A stretch of 64,000 bases of DNA. It comes from Gammaproteobacteria bacterium (GTDB lineage: Bacteria; Pseudomonadota; Gammaproteobacteria; Steroidobacterales; Steroidobacteraceae). Below the pieces are notes generated by a model that saw only the letters and a program-made list of their open reading frames with translations, was not told where the DNA came from and made no database searches. The stretch is taken from the NCBI GenBank assembly GCA_027459765.1, contig DAIDHD010000011.1, positions 22,459-86,458 on the forward strand, written 5' to 3'. Position 1 is the first letter of the stretch. Each line of letters begins with the position of its first letter. A program made the translations under genes and the position numbers. This document shows, piece after piece, positions 34,122-42,760 of this stretch.

Positions 34122-35411
34122 TCACGATTTCTCCGCCAGCATCGCCTCGATCTTGCGGATGAACTCCTGGCGCAGATCCTGGTGGAATTTGCCGGTCGGC
34201 TGCGCCGCAAAGCCGGTGTGCACGCTGCGCACGCGGCCGTCGCGGGCGATGAAGAACGTCGTTGGCCACGAGTCCAGGTCCACCGCCTGCGGCAGCTTGG
34301 CGGGCGCCTCGGCGGGCGCGCCGCCGACCAGCACCGTGTAGGTGAGCCCGTAGCGTGAAATGAAGGTCTTCAGGCGCGCGAGGGTGGCGAGCTGCGCCGG
34401 CTCCTCGAAGCTCAACGACACCACCTCGAGCCCGCGGTCGTGGTACTTGCGGTACAACTCTTCGAGGAACGGCGCCTCGTCGTGGCAGTTCGGGCACCAG
34501 CTCCCCGACACGTCCAGCACCACCACCTTGTGCCGGAAGCGCGCGTCGGTGTTGCTCACCGTGCGTCCGTTCAAATCCGGAAAGCTGAATGCGAACGGCA
34601 CCGACGGGTCGCGCACGCGGGTGTGGTGTTCGGGATCGGAGGCGGTCGGCAGGGCCCTCGCGCGCGGATCATCAATGCGATAGGCGGTCAGCGGCGTGTC
34701 GGCGCCACCGTGCAGATTGCGATCGACGAGCCGCAGCGTGCCATCGGCCGCGAGGCGCAGATCCAGCAGGGCGGGGCGCGCACCGGAGAAATGGCTCAAG
34801 GTCGCGCCGCCGTCGCGCCAGGCGCCGGTGAGTTCGCCGCTGTCCCCGTCGATGCGTAATATCGCTGCCGACAGCTCATCGCCGGTTTGGCGCACGATCA
34901 AGCGCCAGGCGCGCTCATCCTTCTTCTCGCTCTTCGCCGGCACGATCCACTCGCCCGCGATCAGCGGCACCGTCCCGGCGGCCGCGGCGGTCCGCTCCCG
35001 GGTCGCGCTCACCGGTGCGACCGGAAAGGTCGGTTGCGACGCCGGGTTCACCGGGCCGTAGGTGCCCTTGAACCGGCCGTCCTGAACGGTGACGTCGAGG
35101 CGGCGGGCATACTGGCCGAAGTCGAGGACCAGGTGGTGATCCTGGTAGCGACCGCCGCTCGCGATCTCGCGGGCCTTGCCGTTGAAGAACCAGCCGGTGG
35201 GGTGCGCCGGGCTGCCGGCCACTTCGAATCGGAACGGCACATTATGTCCACCGAGGGTGATCGCAGCGTTCCAGGTCCCAGCTGCGTCCCAGGCGGGATC
35301 GTTCGCGGCGCCTGCGCCACGGCCGATGGTGAGGGCGGCCAGACTGAGCACAATCAATACGAGAAAGCGCGTACGCGGCGCCGGCGCGGCAAGCTTCATT
35401 GAAAGATACAT
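34122..35411 (-). CDS. TlpA-like thioredoxin-fold periplasmic protein
   Basis: 429 residues from ATG 35411 (ATG 35399 also possible). Signal peptide or anchor about 13-38, ending GAGAAND. The N-terminal half (40-270) is a beta-rich domain of the sort found before TlpA modules. The C-terminal thioredoxin domain has the redox motif WCPNC in VSGSWCPNCHDEAPFLEELY and the cis-Pro in DSWPTTFFIARDG. Probably a periplasmic thiol-disulfide oxidoreductase. Confidence 0.85.
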   Translation of the reverse strand: MYLSMKLAAPAPRTRFLVLIVLSLAALTIGRGAGAANDPAWDAAGTWNAAITLGGHNVPFRFEVAGSPAHPTGWFFNGKAREIASGGRYQDHHLVLDFGQYARRLDVTVQDGRFKGTYGPVNPASQPTFPVAPVSATRERTAAAAGTVPLIAGEWIVPAKSEKKDERAWRLIVRQTGDELSAAILRIDGDSGELTGAWRDGGATLSHFSGARPALLDLRLAADGTLRLVDRNLHGGADTPLTAYRIDDPRARALPTASDPEHHTRVRDPSVPFAFSFPDLNGRTVSNTDARFRHKVVVLDVSGSWCPNCHDEAPFLEELYRKYHDRGLEVVSLSFEEPAQLATLARLKTFISRYGLTYTVLVGGAPAEAPAKLPQAVDLDSWPTTFFIARDGRVRSVHTGFAAQPTGKFHQDLRQEFIRKIEAMLAEKS

Positions 35412-35494
35412 GGAATACGAGGCTCCAAACGTTCCGTCGAGCGGCCGGTGAATTGTGAAGCGGATCACGGTTTACGGATTTTCACGGCCATCCT

Positions 35495-35523
35495 GTCGCC
35501 AACTGGCGACGTACCCGTATACT
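35495..35523 (+). promoter_or_regulatory. Promoter and dyad before the sorting-signal protein
   Basis: TATACT (35518-35523; 5/6 to a -10) lies about 40 bases before the start codon. A perfect 7-base inverted repeat GTCGCCA/TGGCGAC (35495-35501, 35504-35510) covers the -35 position, where no good -35 hexamer exists, so it may bind a regulator. Confidence 0.45.
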
Positions 35524-35564
35524 GTGCGTTGGGTAAGGCCAGTATGGCAAACAGGGGTTTGAGG

Positions 35565-35828
35565 ATGAAGCATGGAAAGTGGTTGATGGCGGTAGGGATG
35601 ATGCTGGCGATGGCCGGCGGCGCGTTCGCGGACGAGCGCTCGGGGCGCGTCTTCGAGCGAGGCGACCACGAGTGGCTTGGACGTGGCGAGCTTCACCGCG
35701 GCGATCACGACGACGGCGGCAAGGCGGGCGCCGTGAGTGCGCCGGAGATCGATCCGACTTCGGCGGTCGCGGCGGTCATGCTCGCGGTCGGCGGCATTCT
35801 CCTCATTCGGGCCCGGCGCCGAGCCTGA
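35565..35828 (+). CDS. Small exported protein with PEID-type C-terminal sorting signal
   Basis: 87 residues from ATG 35565, with AGGGG 7 bases upstream. Signal peptide 1-23 (MKHGKWLMAVGMM...AFA). The short mature part is rich in His, Asp, Gly and Arg. The C-terminus has the tripartite form of exosortase substrates: APEIDPTSA, a hydrophobic helix, then RARRRA. This fits the VPEID-CTERM class processed by exosortase E, whose gene ends 82 bases away on the other strand. Function of the mature peptide is unknown. Confidence 0.8.
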   Translation: MKHGKWLMAVGMMLAMAGGAFADERSGRVFERGDHEWLGRGELHRGDHDDGGKAGAVSAPEIDPTSAVAAVMLAVGGILLIRARRRA

Positions 35829-35910
35829 CGTCACAGGGGTGCGGCTCACTCGCGCGCGGGTCGAGCCGCCACCTCCTTGAATGAATTGCCGGCTCCGCTC
35901 CCGGGGAGCC

Positions 35911-37560
35911 TCACCACAGCTGCCACTGGTTCGCACCCAGAACCGCGGCACTCACCAGCAAGTTCGTCGTTGCGTGCGCCACTACGGCCTCTCCCACCCC
36001 ATCCGCTCGCCGCGCCACCCAGGCATAGCCGAGACCCGCGAGGAAGGCCGGGGCCGCGAACGTCCCGTGCAGTAGCGCGAACAACGCGGCGCTGACGACC
36101 AGCGCGTGAGCCGGCACGCCGGCATACCGCTGGCTCGAGAACTGCGCACGCACCAGGCGGCGCATCAGATAACCCCGGAACGCCAGTTCTTCGGTCAGCG
36201 GCGCGATCACCACGGCGCCGGCGAGGCGTGTGCAGACCCAGGCGAGACGGGCGAAGGGGGGCAGTGCGGACCACGCCGCCGGCGGACCCTCGGCAGTCGT
36301 GGTCGCACGCGCGTATATCACCCAGACGATGAAAACCAGCACGCCCGTGAATACGGCGCGGGCCGTCACCGCGATGCGTACCTGCGAGTAGCCGTCGCGC
36401 AGCGCGAGGAGCGCGATGCCCGCCGCGACCACCCGCAGCCCATAGGCGTATTCGAAGCCGGAGGACAGAGCGCGCGCCACCATGCCCGCCGCCAGCACGG
36501 CCAGGAACGGCATCAGGTAGGCAGTGACCTCGGCGCCGTCGCTCATGCTCGCCGCGACTGCGGCACCGGGTCCCGCCACCGACAGCCAGCGGCTGCGGTG
36601 CGCGGCATAGATCACCCCTAATGTCACCGCGTTGAAGGCAATCCAGCCGGCCTGCGAGTGAAAGCCGACCACGGCCACGTCCGGATGGCCGGCACTGCCG
36701 AGGCTCACCATGGCGGCGAGCCGCACGACGTTGAATGCGAACACGAGCGCCGCCGCGATCGGCAGCACCAGCAGCGCGCGCGGAAAGCGGTACGTACGCC
36801 GGTTCAGCCACAGCCAGGCACCGCAGAAGGCGATCACCAGGCCGATGCCCTCGAGCCCCGAGCACACGTCCGCAATCTGTACGGCGAACGTCCGGGTGCC
36901 CAAGGTGAGCGTCTGCGGATCGCTCCACAGACCGGGTTCGAACGGCCCGAGGACCGCTCTGACGAGTTCGAACGTGAGCCTTGCGGTGGATCGCCACAGT
37001 CGCTGACTGGCGTCGATGGCGAGCACGGCCACGAGCGCCGGCACCGCGGCCAGCGCCGCCGTGCCGCGCACCGACGCCGCCCACCGCCGCCAAATCGCCA
37101 GCGGCGCCGCGGCCGCTGCGAGGCTCACGATCGCCAGCGCCTCGAGCGCGTGCCAGCCGAGCGCACGCAGGGCCCAACCGTCGGCAGGCGGCGCGAACAG
37201 GCGCGCCGACAAGATGGCGAGCGGCGGCAACGTGGCGAGGTGGACCAACCCCCACAGCGCCTGGCGGGTGCGGCGCGCCGGGTCCGGGCTGGCGCCGACC
37301 TCGGCGCGCGTTGCCGCCGGATTGCGGCCGGGCGTCGCCAGGCGCAGCAGCGCCACGCAAAAGCCGTAGGCGATCAGGAAGCGGAACAGCCAGTGCTGCA
37401 CGTCGCGCAGCATCCGCGCCGGACCGACGACGTCGCCGATCGGTACGCGTTGCACGAGGTAGGAGAGCCCGAACGTCTCGAGGCTCCACAGCGCCACCGC
37501 CAGTGCCAGCCAGCCCGCCGGCAGCGCCCCACGCGCCGCGTCGCTCGCCGCCGGTCGCAT
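35911..37560 (-). CDS. xrtE: Exosortase E / CAAX-type protease fusion
   Basis: Polytopic inner-membrane protein of 549 residues from ATG 37560. The exosortase part carries Cys233 (ADVCSGLEGIG), Arg280 (NVVRLAAM) and His301 (FHSQAGW), the transpeptidase-like triad. The C-terminal third is a CPBP/CAAX-type protease with Glu457-Glu458...Arg462 (TEELAFRGY), HGTFAAP and the late His529. This fusion is the known exosortase E/protease of the VPEID-CTERM system. It starts 2 bases after the M20 peptidase stop, so the two are cotranscribed. Confidence 0.85.
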   Translation of the reverse strand: MRPAASDAARGALPAGWLALAVALWSLETFGLSYLVQRVPIGDVVGPARMLRDVQHWLFRFLIAYGFCVALLRLATPGRNPAATRAEVGASPDPARRTRQALWGLVHLATLPPLAILSARLFAPPADGWALRALGWHALEALAIVSLAAAAAPLAIWRRWAASVRGTAALAAVPALVAVLAIDASQRLWRSTARLTFELVRAVLGPFEPGLWSDPQTLTLGTRTFAVQIADVCSGLEGIGLVIAFCGAWLWLNRRTYRFPRALLVLPIAAALVFAFNVVRLAAMVSLGSAGHPDVAVVGFHSQAGWIAFNAVTLGVIYAAHRSRWLSVAGPGAAVAASMSDGAEVTAYLMPFLAVLAAGMVARALSSGFEYAYGLRVVAAGIALLALRDGYSQVRIAVTARAVFTGVLVFIVWVIYARATTTAEGPPAAWSALPPFARLAWVCTRLAGAVVIAPLTEELAFRGYLMRRLVRAQFSSQRYAGVPAHALVVSAALFALLHGTFAAPAFLAGLGYAWVARRADGVGEAVVAHATTNLLVSAAVLGANQWQLW

Positions 37561-37562
37561 CG

Positions 37563-39002
37563 TCAGGGCGAGTCTCCCAGCGCCTTCATGAGTCGATAGG
37601 TGAACTCGAGCTCCTCGCCGAAGGCACGCACGCCGATGCGCTCGTCGCGGCCGTGTGCGCGGCCGTCGTCGAGATCGTCGAACATGCCGTCGATGCCGTA
37701 GGCCGGAATGCCGCGAGCGCGCGGGTAGATGCTGTCGTCCGCGCCGGCGGCCATTTCCGGCAACACCACCACGTCGGGCCATATCGAGCGCGTGACCCGT
37801 CCGACCACGTCGAGGATGGCCGGCGAGGGCCGAGATTCCGGGCTTGGGATGGCCGCGGTCACCGTGGAGATGCGAATGCCGGGATCGGCGAGCACACGCG
37901 CCACGGTGCGCTCGATTTCCCGCGGCGTCTCGCCGGGAATCACCCGGCACTGCAGGAGGGCGCCCGCCCGCTGCGGCAGGGCGTTCTCGGCGTGCCCGCC
38001 CTCGATCTGGGTCGTGACACAGGTGGTGCGCAACATGATGTCGGTCTCGACGTCCTTCGATAGCCGTGCGACGGCGGCCGGATCGAGGGGCGTGCGCGTC
38101 ATGGCGAGCAAATCGGCGCGCCGCTGGCCGCTCTCGAGCCGTGCCCGCCCCGCAAAGTACAGCCGCGTGGTGTCGGTGACGTGCACCGGAAAGCGGAAGG
38201 CCGCGATGCGGTCGAGTCCGCGTGCGAGCCGGTAGATCGGGTTGCCCGGCGCCGGCCGCGAGCTGTGGCCGCCCTTGTCGGTGGCCTCGAGGCCGAAGGT
38301 CAGGAACATCTTCTCGCTGGTCTGCACGGCGACGTACAGGCGACGGCCGGCCTTCATGCCCGCTTCGCCGCCGTCGGGATTGATCACCAGCACCGCATCG
38401 ACGAGATCCGGGTGCGCGTCGTAGAGCCACTTGACGCCGTTCGCCACGCCGCCGGCCTCCTCGTCGGCCGTCAGCGCCACCACGATGTCGCGCGCCGGCA
38501 CGAAGCCCTCGCGCTTCATGCGCAGCAGAGCCTCGATCATGGCGACGTCCTGGCCCTTCACGTCGATGGTGCCGCGCCCGTACAGCCAGCCGTCCTTCTC
38601 CGTGAGCGTGAACGGATCGAAGCTCCAGTCGGCGCGATGCGCCTCCACCACGTCGAGGTGCCCGAGATACAGCACCGGCTTGCCCTGGCCGCGCCCTTTG
38701 AGACGTACCACGACGTTGCCGCGGTCGGGGTGCTCGGCGGGCGCCAGCACCGCGACCTCACCCGGCACGAAGCCGCCGTGTTGCATGGTTTCGGCGACCC
38801 AGTGCGCCGCTTCGGTTGAGCCGTGCTCGTGCGTCGAGCGAATGGCGATGAGCTCGGCCAGCATTCGACGCGCCTCGGTCTGCGACTCTGCCGCGGCGGG
38901 CGACTCTGCCGCGGCGGGCGGCTCGGGTCTGGCGGACGGTGCGCCGGCCGCGGCGGCGGCGGCGAAGCCCAACAAGGCGACGAGGAGGGGAGATTTGAGC
39001 AT
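37563..39002 (-). CDS. Exported M20/M25/M40-family metallopeptidase
   Basis: 479 residues from ATG 39002. Signal peptide about 1-20, then an Ala/Pro/Glu linker. Zinc-ligand and catalytic positions: LGHLDVV (His/Asp), GTIDVKGQD (Asp), TADEEAGG (Glu-Glu), INPDGGE, with a His near the end (DGRAHGRDERIG). Dimerisation insert in the middle. It is a periplasmic carboxy- or dipeptidase and the first gene of the exosortase operon. Confidence 0.88.
   Translation of the reverse strand: MLKSPLLVALLGFAAAAAAGAPSARPEPPAAAESPAAAESQTEARRMLAELIAIRSTHEHGSTEAAHWVAETMQHGGFVPGEVAVLAPAEHPDRGNVVVRLKGRGQGKPVLYLGHLDVVEAHRADWSFDPFTLTEKDGWLYGRGTIDVKGQDVAMIEALLRMKREGFVPARDIVVALTADEEAGGVANGVKWLYDAHPDLVDAVLVINPDGGEAGMKAGRRLYVAVQTSEKMFLTFGLEATDKGGHSSRPAPGNPIYRLARGLDRIAAFRFPVHVTDTTRLYFAGRARLESGQRRADLLAMTRTPLDPAAVARLSKDVETDIMLRTTCVTTQIEGGHAENALPQRAGALLQCRVIPGETPREIERTVARVLADPGIRISTVTAAIPSPESRPSPAILDVVGRVTRSIWPDVVVLPEMAAGADDSIYPRARGIPAYGIDGMFDDLDDGRAHGRDERIGVRAFGEELEFTYRLMKALGDSP
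38883..38918. repeat. Tandem 18-bp repeat
   Basis: Two perfect copies of an 18-base unit beginning CGACTCTGCC (38883-38900, 38901-38918), encoding the duplicated Pro-Ala-Ala-Ala-Glu-Ser linker after the signal peptide of the M20 peptidase. Slippage can change its copy number without breaking the frame. Confidence 0.85.
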
Positions 39003-39047
39003 GGGTCGGTCTTCCATTGCGCAGAGGCGCCCGCGCGAAAGATTTCG

Positions 39048-39093
39048 ACAAAATTATTAAAAACTATTAATCTTCGCCTCGACTAGGCATAAT
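39048..39093. promoter_or_regulatory. AT-rich divergent promoter region
   Basis: An AT-rich block (39048-39074) with two ATTAA words lies between the divergent M20 and hybrid-kinase genes. CATAAT (39088-39093) could be the -10 of the kinase gene; its -35 is poor. Confidence 0.35.
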
Positions 39094-39130
39094 GTTCTCA
39101 ATGATTCGCTGGGCCGAGAGGATAACATCG

Positions 39131-40804
39131 ATGCGTTCGATACCTCCCGATCTCGCGCGCCACGCGCTCGATGCGGCGCCGGATGCCATGTTGATCATGG
39201 ACGACGACGGGCGACTCCTGTTCGCCAATCGTCACTGCTCGTCCTTGTTCGATCATCCGCACGCGGAGCTCGTGCGCCTGCGCTTCGAGGATCTCGTGCC
39301 CGGGCGCGACGGCCAGCGCCGCAGCCAGCTCTGCGCCACGCTCGCCGAGACCAGCGGCTTTCGCGCCGGACAGATCGGCCGCGAGGTGCTCGCTCAGCGC
39401 CGGGACGGCGCACCGTTTCCCGCCGAGTTGAGTGTCAGTGCGGTCGACTCGCCGCAGGGACGCTTCATCGCCGTCGCGATCCGCGACGTGAGCGATCGCA
39501 AGCGTACCGAATCCGAACTGGTCGTGGCGCGCGTCCTCGCCGAGCGCGCGCAGGCGGCCGCCGACGCCGCGCGCGCGAGCGCCGATCGCGCCAACCTCGC
39601 CAAGGGCCGATTCCTGGCGACCGCCAGCCACGACCTGCGCCAGCCGTTGCAGGCGCTCGCATTGTTGAACCGGTCCTTGCGCTCGCTGGTGGCGGACCCC
39701 GCGGCACAGGGCGTGCTCGCCCAGCAGGAACACAACATTCGCGCCATGTCGCGGCTCCTGAACGCGCTGCTGGACGTGAGCAAGCTCGAGTCCGGTGCCA
39801 TCAAGGCCGAGCCCGCGCCGTGCGGCCTGTCGACGCTGTTCGCGGAACTGCGGGTGGAGTTCGAGGAACTCGCGGAGCAGAAGGGACTCGCGCTCTCGTT
39901 CGAGGGTGACGACCGGCACGTATTCACCGACCCGTCGTTGCTCGAGGAGGTGCTGCGCAACCTGATCGGCAACGCGCTCAAGTACACCGCCCGCGGTGGT
40001 GTGACCGTGCGTGCGGTCACCGCCGGCGCGGGGGTGCGCATCGAGGTGGCCGACACGGGTATCGGCATTCCCGCCGATCAACTCGCATTGATCTTCGAGG
40101 AGTTCTACCAGATCGGCGTCACGCCCAGTTCGACCCGCGAGGGTTACGGGTTGGGCTTGAGCATCGTGCAGCGCATCGCCGCGCTCCTCGGAACCCAGGT
40201 GACGGTGCGTTCCACGCCCGGACGAGGCTCCACCTTCGCGCTGGTCCTGCCCGTGGCGCTCGCGGCGGCGCCGGAGGCGCGCGCGAATGCCGGTGCGCCC
40301 GTCGAGGCGAACCGGCCGAAGCGTTCGGCGTGCATACTCCTGGTGGAGGACGACCCCGCGGTGCGCGGCGCCACCGAATTGCTGCTCACGGTGGAGGGAC
40401 ACGAGGTGGTCGCGGTGGCGAGCCTCGAGGAAGCGCGCCAGGCGGCCGAAGCGCGTGCCGATCTGGGACTGTTGATCACGGACTTCCATCTCGCGGGGGG
40501 CGAGACCGGCATGCAGGTGGTCGAGACGGTGCGGCGTGCCCGGGGGGCCGAACTCAAGGCCGTGCTGGTCACCGGCGATACCTCCTCGCTGATGCGCCGC
40601 GTGCGCGTCGACCAGAACCTGCGCATGCTGAGCAAACCCGTCGAAGCCGACGAATTGCTGGCGTTGATCGAGGAACTCGCGGCGGACGCCGGCGCGGCGA
40701 ATGCGGATCGTGCGACGGCCTGCGCGGCGGGCGGCGCGCCCGCGAGGCCCGCACGCGCGCAGCTGCCGGCCTTGTGCACGCTTTCGCAACCGACGGGTTC
40801 ATGA
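39131..40804 (+). CDS. Hybrid histidine kinase (PAS-HisKA-HATPase-REC)
   Basis: 557 residues from ATG 39131, with AGAGGA upstream. No membrane segment: a soluble PAS domain (about 8-125), a coiled coil, HisKA with His167 (ATASHDLRQPLQ), HATPase (NLIGNALKY, DTGIGIP, GYGLGLSI) and a C-terminal receiver (about 415-530) with Asp in LLITDFHL and Lys in SKPV. It lacks a DNA-binding domain. It overlaps the metallo-nuclease gene by 4 bases and is paralogous to 53701-55227. Confidence 0.9.
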   Translation: MRSIPPDLARHALDAAPDAMLIMDDDGRLLFANRHCSSLFDHPHAELVRLRFEDLVPGRDGQRRSQLCATLAETSGFRAGQIGREVLAQRRDGAPFPAELSVSAVDSPQGRFIAVAIRDVSDRKRTESELVVARVLAERAQAAADAARASADRANLAKGRFLATASHDLRQPLQALALLNRSLRSLVADPAAQGVLAQQEHNIRAMSRLLNALLDVSKLESGAIKAEPAPCGLSTLFAELRVEFEELAEQKGLALSFEGDDRHVFTDPSLLEEVLRNLIGNALKYTARGGVTVRAVTAGAGVRIEVADTGIGIPADQLALIFEEFYQIGVTPSSTREGYGLGLSIVQRIAALLGTQVTVRSTPGRGSTFALVLPVALAAAPEARANAGAPVEANRPKRSACILLVEDDPAVRGATELLLTVEGHEVVAVASLEEARQAAEARADLGLLITDFHLAGGETGMQVVETVRRARGAELKAVLVTGDTSSLMRRVRVDQNLRMLSKPVEADELLALIEELAADAGAANADRATACAAGGAPARPARAQLPALCTLSQPTGS

Positions 40805-42165
40805 GACTCACCTTCCTCGGTGCGACCGGCACGGTCACCGGGTCGAAGTACCTTCTCGAAAGCGGCGCGCGCAAGATTCTGGTGGATTGCGGCCTGTTCC
40901 AGGGCTACAAGCAGCTGAGGCTGCGCAACTGGCGGCCGCTGCCGCTCGATCCGGCGGCGCTCGATGCGGTGCTACTCACCCACGCCCATCTCGATCACAG
41001 CGGCTACCTGCCGTTGCTGGTGCGCTCCGGATTCGGCCGCAAGATCCACTGCACTGCGTCCACGGCGGATCTGCTGCGGGTGTTGCTCCCCGACAGCGCG
41101 CATCTGCTGGAGGAGGAGGCGCTGCACGCGAACCGTCACGGCTATTCGAAGCACCGTCCGGCTTTGCCGCTGTACGACCGTCACGACGCCGAACTCGCGT
41201 TGCGCGCGCTGGCGAACGTCCCATTCCAGACCGATCTCGATCTTGGCGACGGAGTCCACGCCCGGTATACCCGGGCCGGGCACATCCTCGGTGCCGCGAT
41301 GATCCGCGTGCAGACGGCCGAGGGCAGCGTCGTATTCTCGGGCGATATCGGTCGGCCGCTCGATCCGCTCATGGAACCACCCGGGATACCGGGGCCTGCC
41401 GACACGCTCGTGCTCGAATCCACGTACGGCAATCGGCGCCATCCGGCGGTCGATCCGGAGGCGGAACTCGCCGACGCGATCAACACCGCGGTCGCGCGCG
41501 GCGGCGTGGTCGTGGTTCCGGCATTCGCCGTCGGCCGCGCCCAGATGGTTCTCTGGTTGATCGCGCGCCTGAAGGCGCGCCGCGCCATTGCCGACGTGCC
41601 GGTGTTCCTCAACAGTCCGATGGCCGAGAGCGTCACGGCGATCTATGCCCGTCACCCGGACGATCATCGCCTGTCCGCCGCCGAGTGCGCGGCCATGGGG
41701 GCGGCGGCCCATTACGTCACCTCGGTGGAAGACTCCAAAGCGCTCAATCTGCGCCACGGGCCGATGGTGATCGTCTCGGCGAGCGGCATGGCGACCGGCG
41801 GCCGGGTACTGCACCACCTGGCGCAATTCGCGCCCGATCCGAAGGCCATGATCCTCCTGACGGGGTTCCAGTCCGGTGGCACCCGCGGTGCGGCGCTGCT
41901 CGCCGGCGCATCGTCGATCAAGATCCACGGACGGCAGGTGCCGGTGCGGGCCGAAGTGCGTCAGCTCGAGAGTGCCTCGGCGCATGCCGACGGCGACGAG
42001 ATCATCGACTGGCTACGCCGTCTGGGCTGGGCGCCGCGCCGGGTGTACATCACCCACGGCGAGCCCGCGGCGGCCGACCGGCTGCGCCAGCGCGTTCAGG
42101 AGGAATTGCGCTGGCCGGCCGAGGTTCCGGATTATCGCGAGACGGTCGAACTCGGCGGCGGCTGA
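40801..42165 (+). CDS. MBL-fold / beta-CASP RNA-processing-type nuclease
   Basis: 454 residues from ATG 40801. Metal motif THAHLDHSGYLP; further His/Asp in AGHILGAAM and SGDIGR; beta-CASP domain with SASGMATGGRVLHHL; RMMBL end with SAHADGDEII and ITHGEP. Likely an exonuclease/endonuclease of the KH-less bacterial YsiS/CPSF73-like group. Such genes recur in low-oxygen and stress clusters of Betaproteobacteria. Confidence 0.9.
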   Translation: MRLTFLGATGTVTGSKYLLESGARKILVDCGLFQGYKQLRLRNWRPLPLDPAALDAVLLTHAHLDHSGYLPLLVRSGFGRKIHCTASTADLLRVLLPDSAHLLEEEALHANRHGYSKHRPALPLYDRHDAELALRALANVPFQTDLDLGDGVHARYTRAGHILGAAMIRVQTAEGSVVFSGDIGRPLDPLMEPPGIPGPADTLVLESTYGNRRHPAVDPEAELADAINTAVARGGVVVVPAFAVGRAQMVLWLIARLKARRAIADVPVFLNSPMAESVTAIYARHPDDHRLSAAECAAMGAAAHYVTSVEDSKALNLRHGPMVIVSASGMATGGRVLHHLAQFAPDPKAMILLTGFQSGGTRGAALLAGASSIKIHGRQVPVRAEVRQLESASAHADGDEIIDWLRRLGWAPRRVYITHGEPAAADRLRQRVQEELRWPAEVPDYRETVELGGG

Positions 42166-42180
42166 CGTAAATCCCCTAGC
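42165..42180 (+). promoter_or_regulatory. Stress-island box C
   Basis: ACGTAAATCCCCTAGC, in the 47-71 bases between the nuclease stop and the host-attachment-type gene. Matches the shared box in the opposite orientation to most other copies. Confidence 0.35.
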
Positions 42181-42236
42181 CGCCTGCGGCGACACCGAAC
42201 TGCACCCGGCGGATGCGGTACGCGATCATCCCCCTC

Positions 42237-42686
42237 ATGATCAAGATACTGGTTGCCAACCGAGGCAGGGCGGATCTGTACGAGGCCGACGGCTGGGACG
42301 CGCCGTTGACCTGCGTACGCAGCTTCACCAATCCCGAGGCGCACCTGCACGAAAGCGAGCTCGTCAGCGATCGCGCCGGACGCAGCATGAATCGCGTCGC
42401 CGGCGTGCGCCAGGCGTACGATGAGCGCCACCGTCTGCGCGACCGCTCGACCGACCGCTTCGCGCGCGAGGTGGCGGGAGCCGTCGAGTCCGAGTTGCGC
42501 AAGGACGCCGCGGCAGGTCTGCTGCTGATCGGATCGGCGCGCCTCACCAATCGGCTGGTGCACTGGTTGCCGGCGGATCTGCGCGGCCAGTTGCGCGGCA
42601 GCCTCGACAAGGATCTGACGCATCACTCGGTGCAGGAGATAGGCCGCATCGTGCGGGACGCCCGCCGGGCGGAGGGGTTCGACTGA
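42237..42686 (+). CDS. Host-attachment-type (baeRF12-like) protein
   Basis: About 149 residues from ATG 42237 (MIKILVANRGRADLYE); ATG 42213 would add 8 residues, and neither has a clear Shine-Dalgarno. Matches the family annotated as protein required for attachment to host cells, related to archaeal/eukaryotic release-factor folds: VANxxRAxLYE start, middle DRFAREVAGAVESEL, end DLTHHSVQEIGR. Function uncertain; common in stress and low-oxygen clusters. Confidence 0.8.
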   Translation: MIKILVANRGRADLYEADGWDAPLTCVRSFTNPEAHLHESELVSDRAGRSMNRVAGVRQAYDERHRLRDRSTDRFAREVAGAVESELRKDAAAGLLLIGSARLTNRLVHWLPADLRGQLRGSLDKDLTHHSVQEIGRIVRDARRAEGFD

Positions 42687-42760
42687 CGCGGCCGGCACGC
42701 GCCAACTCTGCGACCGCGGCGGCCCGCCGTGCCGCGTCGGGCACCGGCCACCGTACCGCG

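Noticed and set aside
39081..39099. A seventh copy of the stress box before the first hybrid kinase (contains CTAGGC)
   Set aside because: Only the CCTAG core matches; the rest does not align and the spacing to the nearest -10-like hexamer is wrong.
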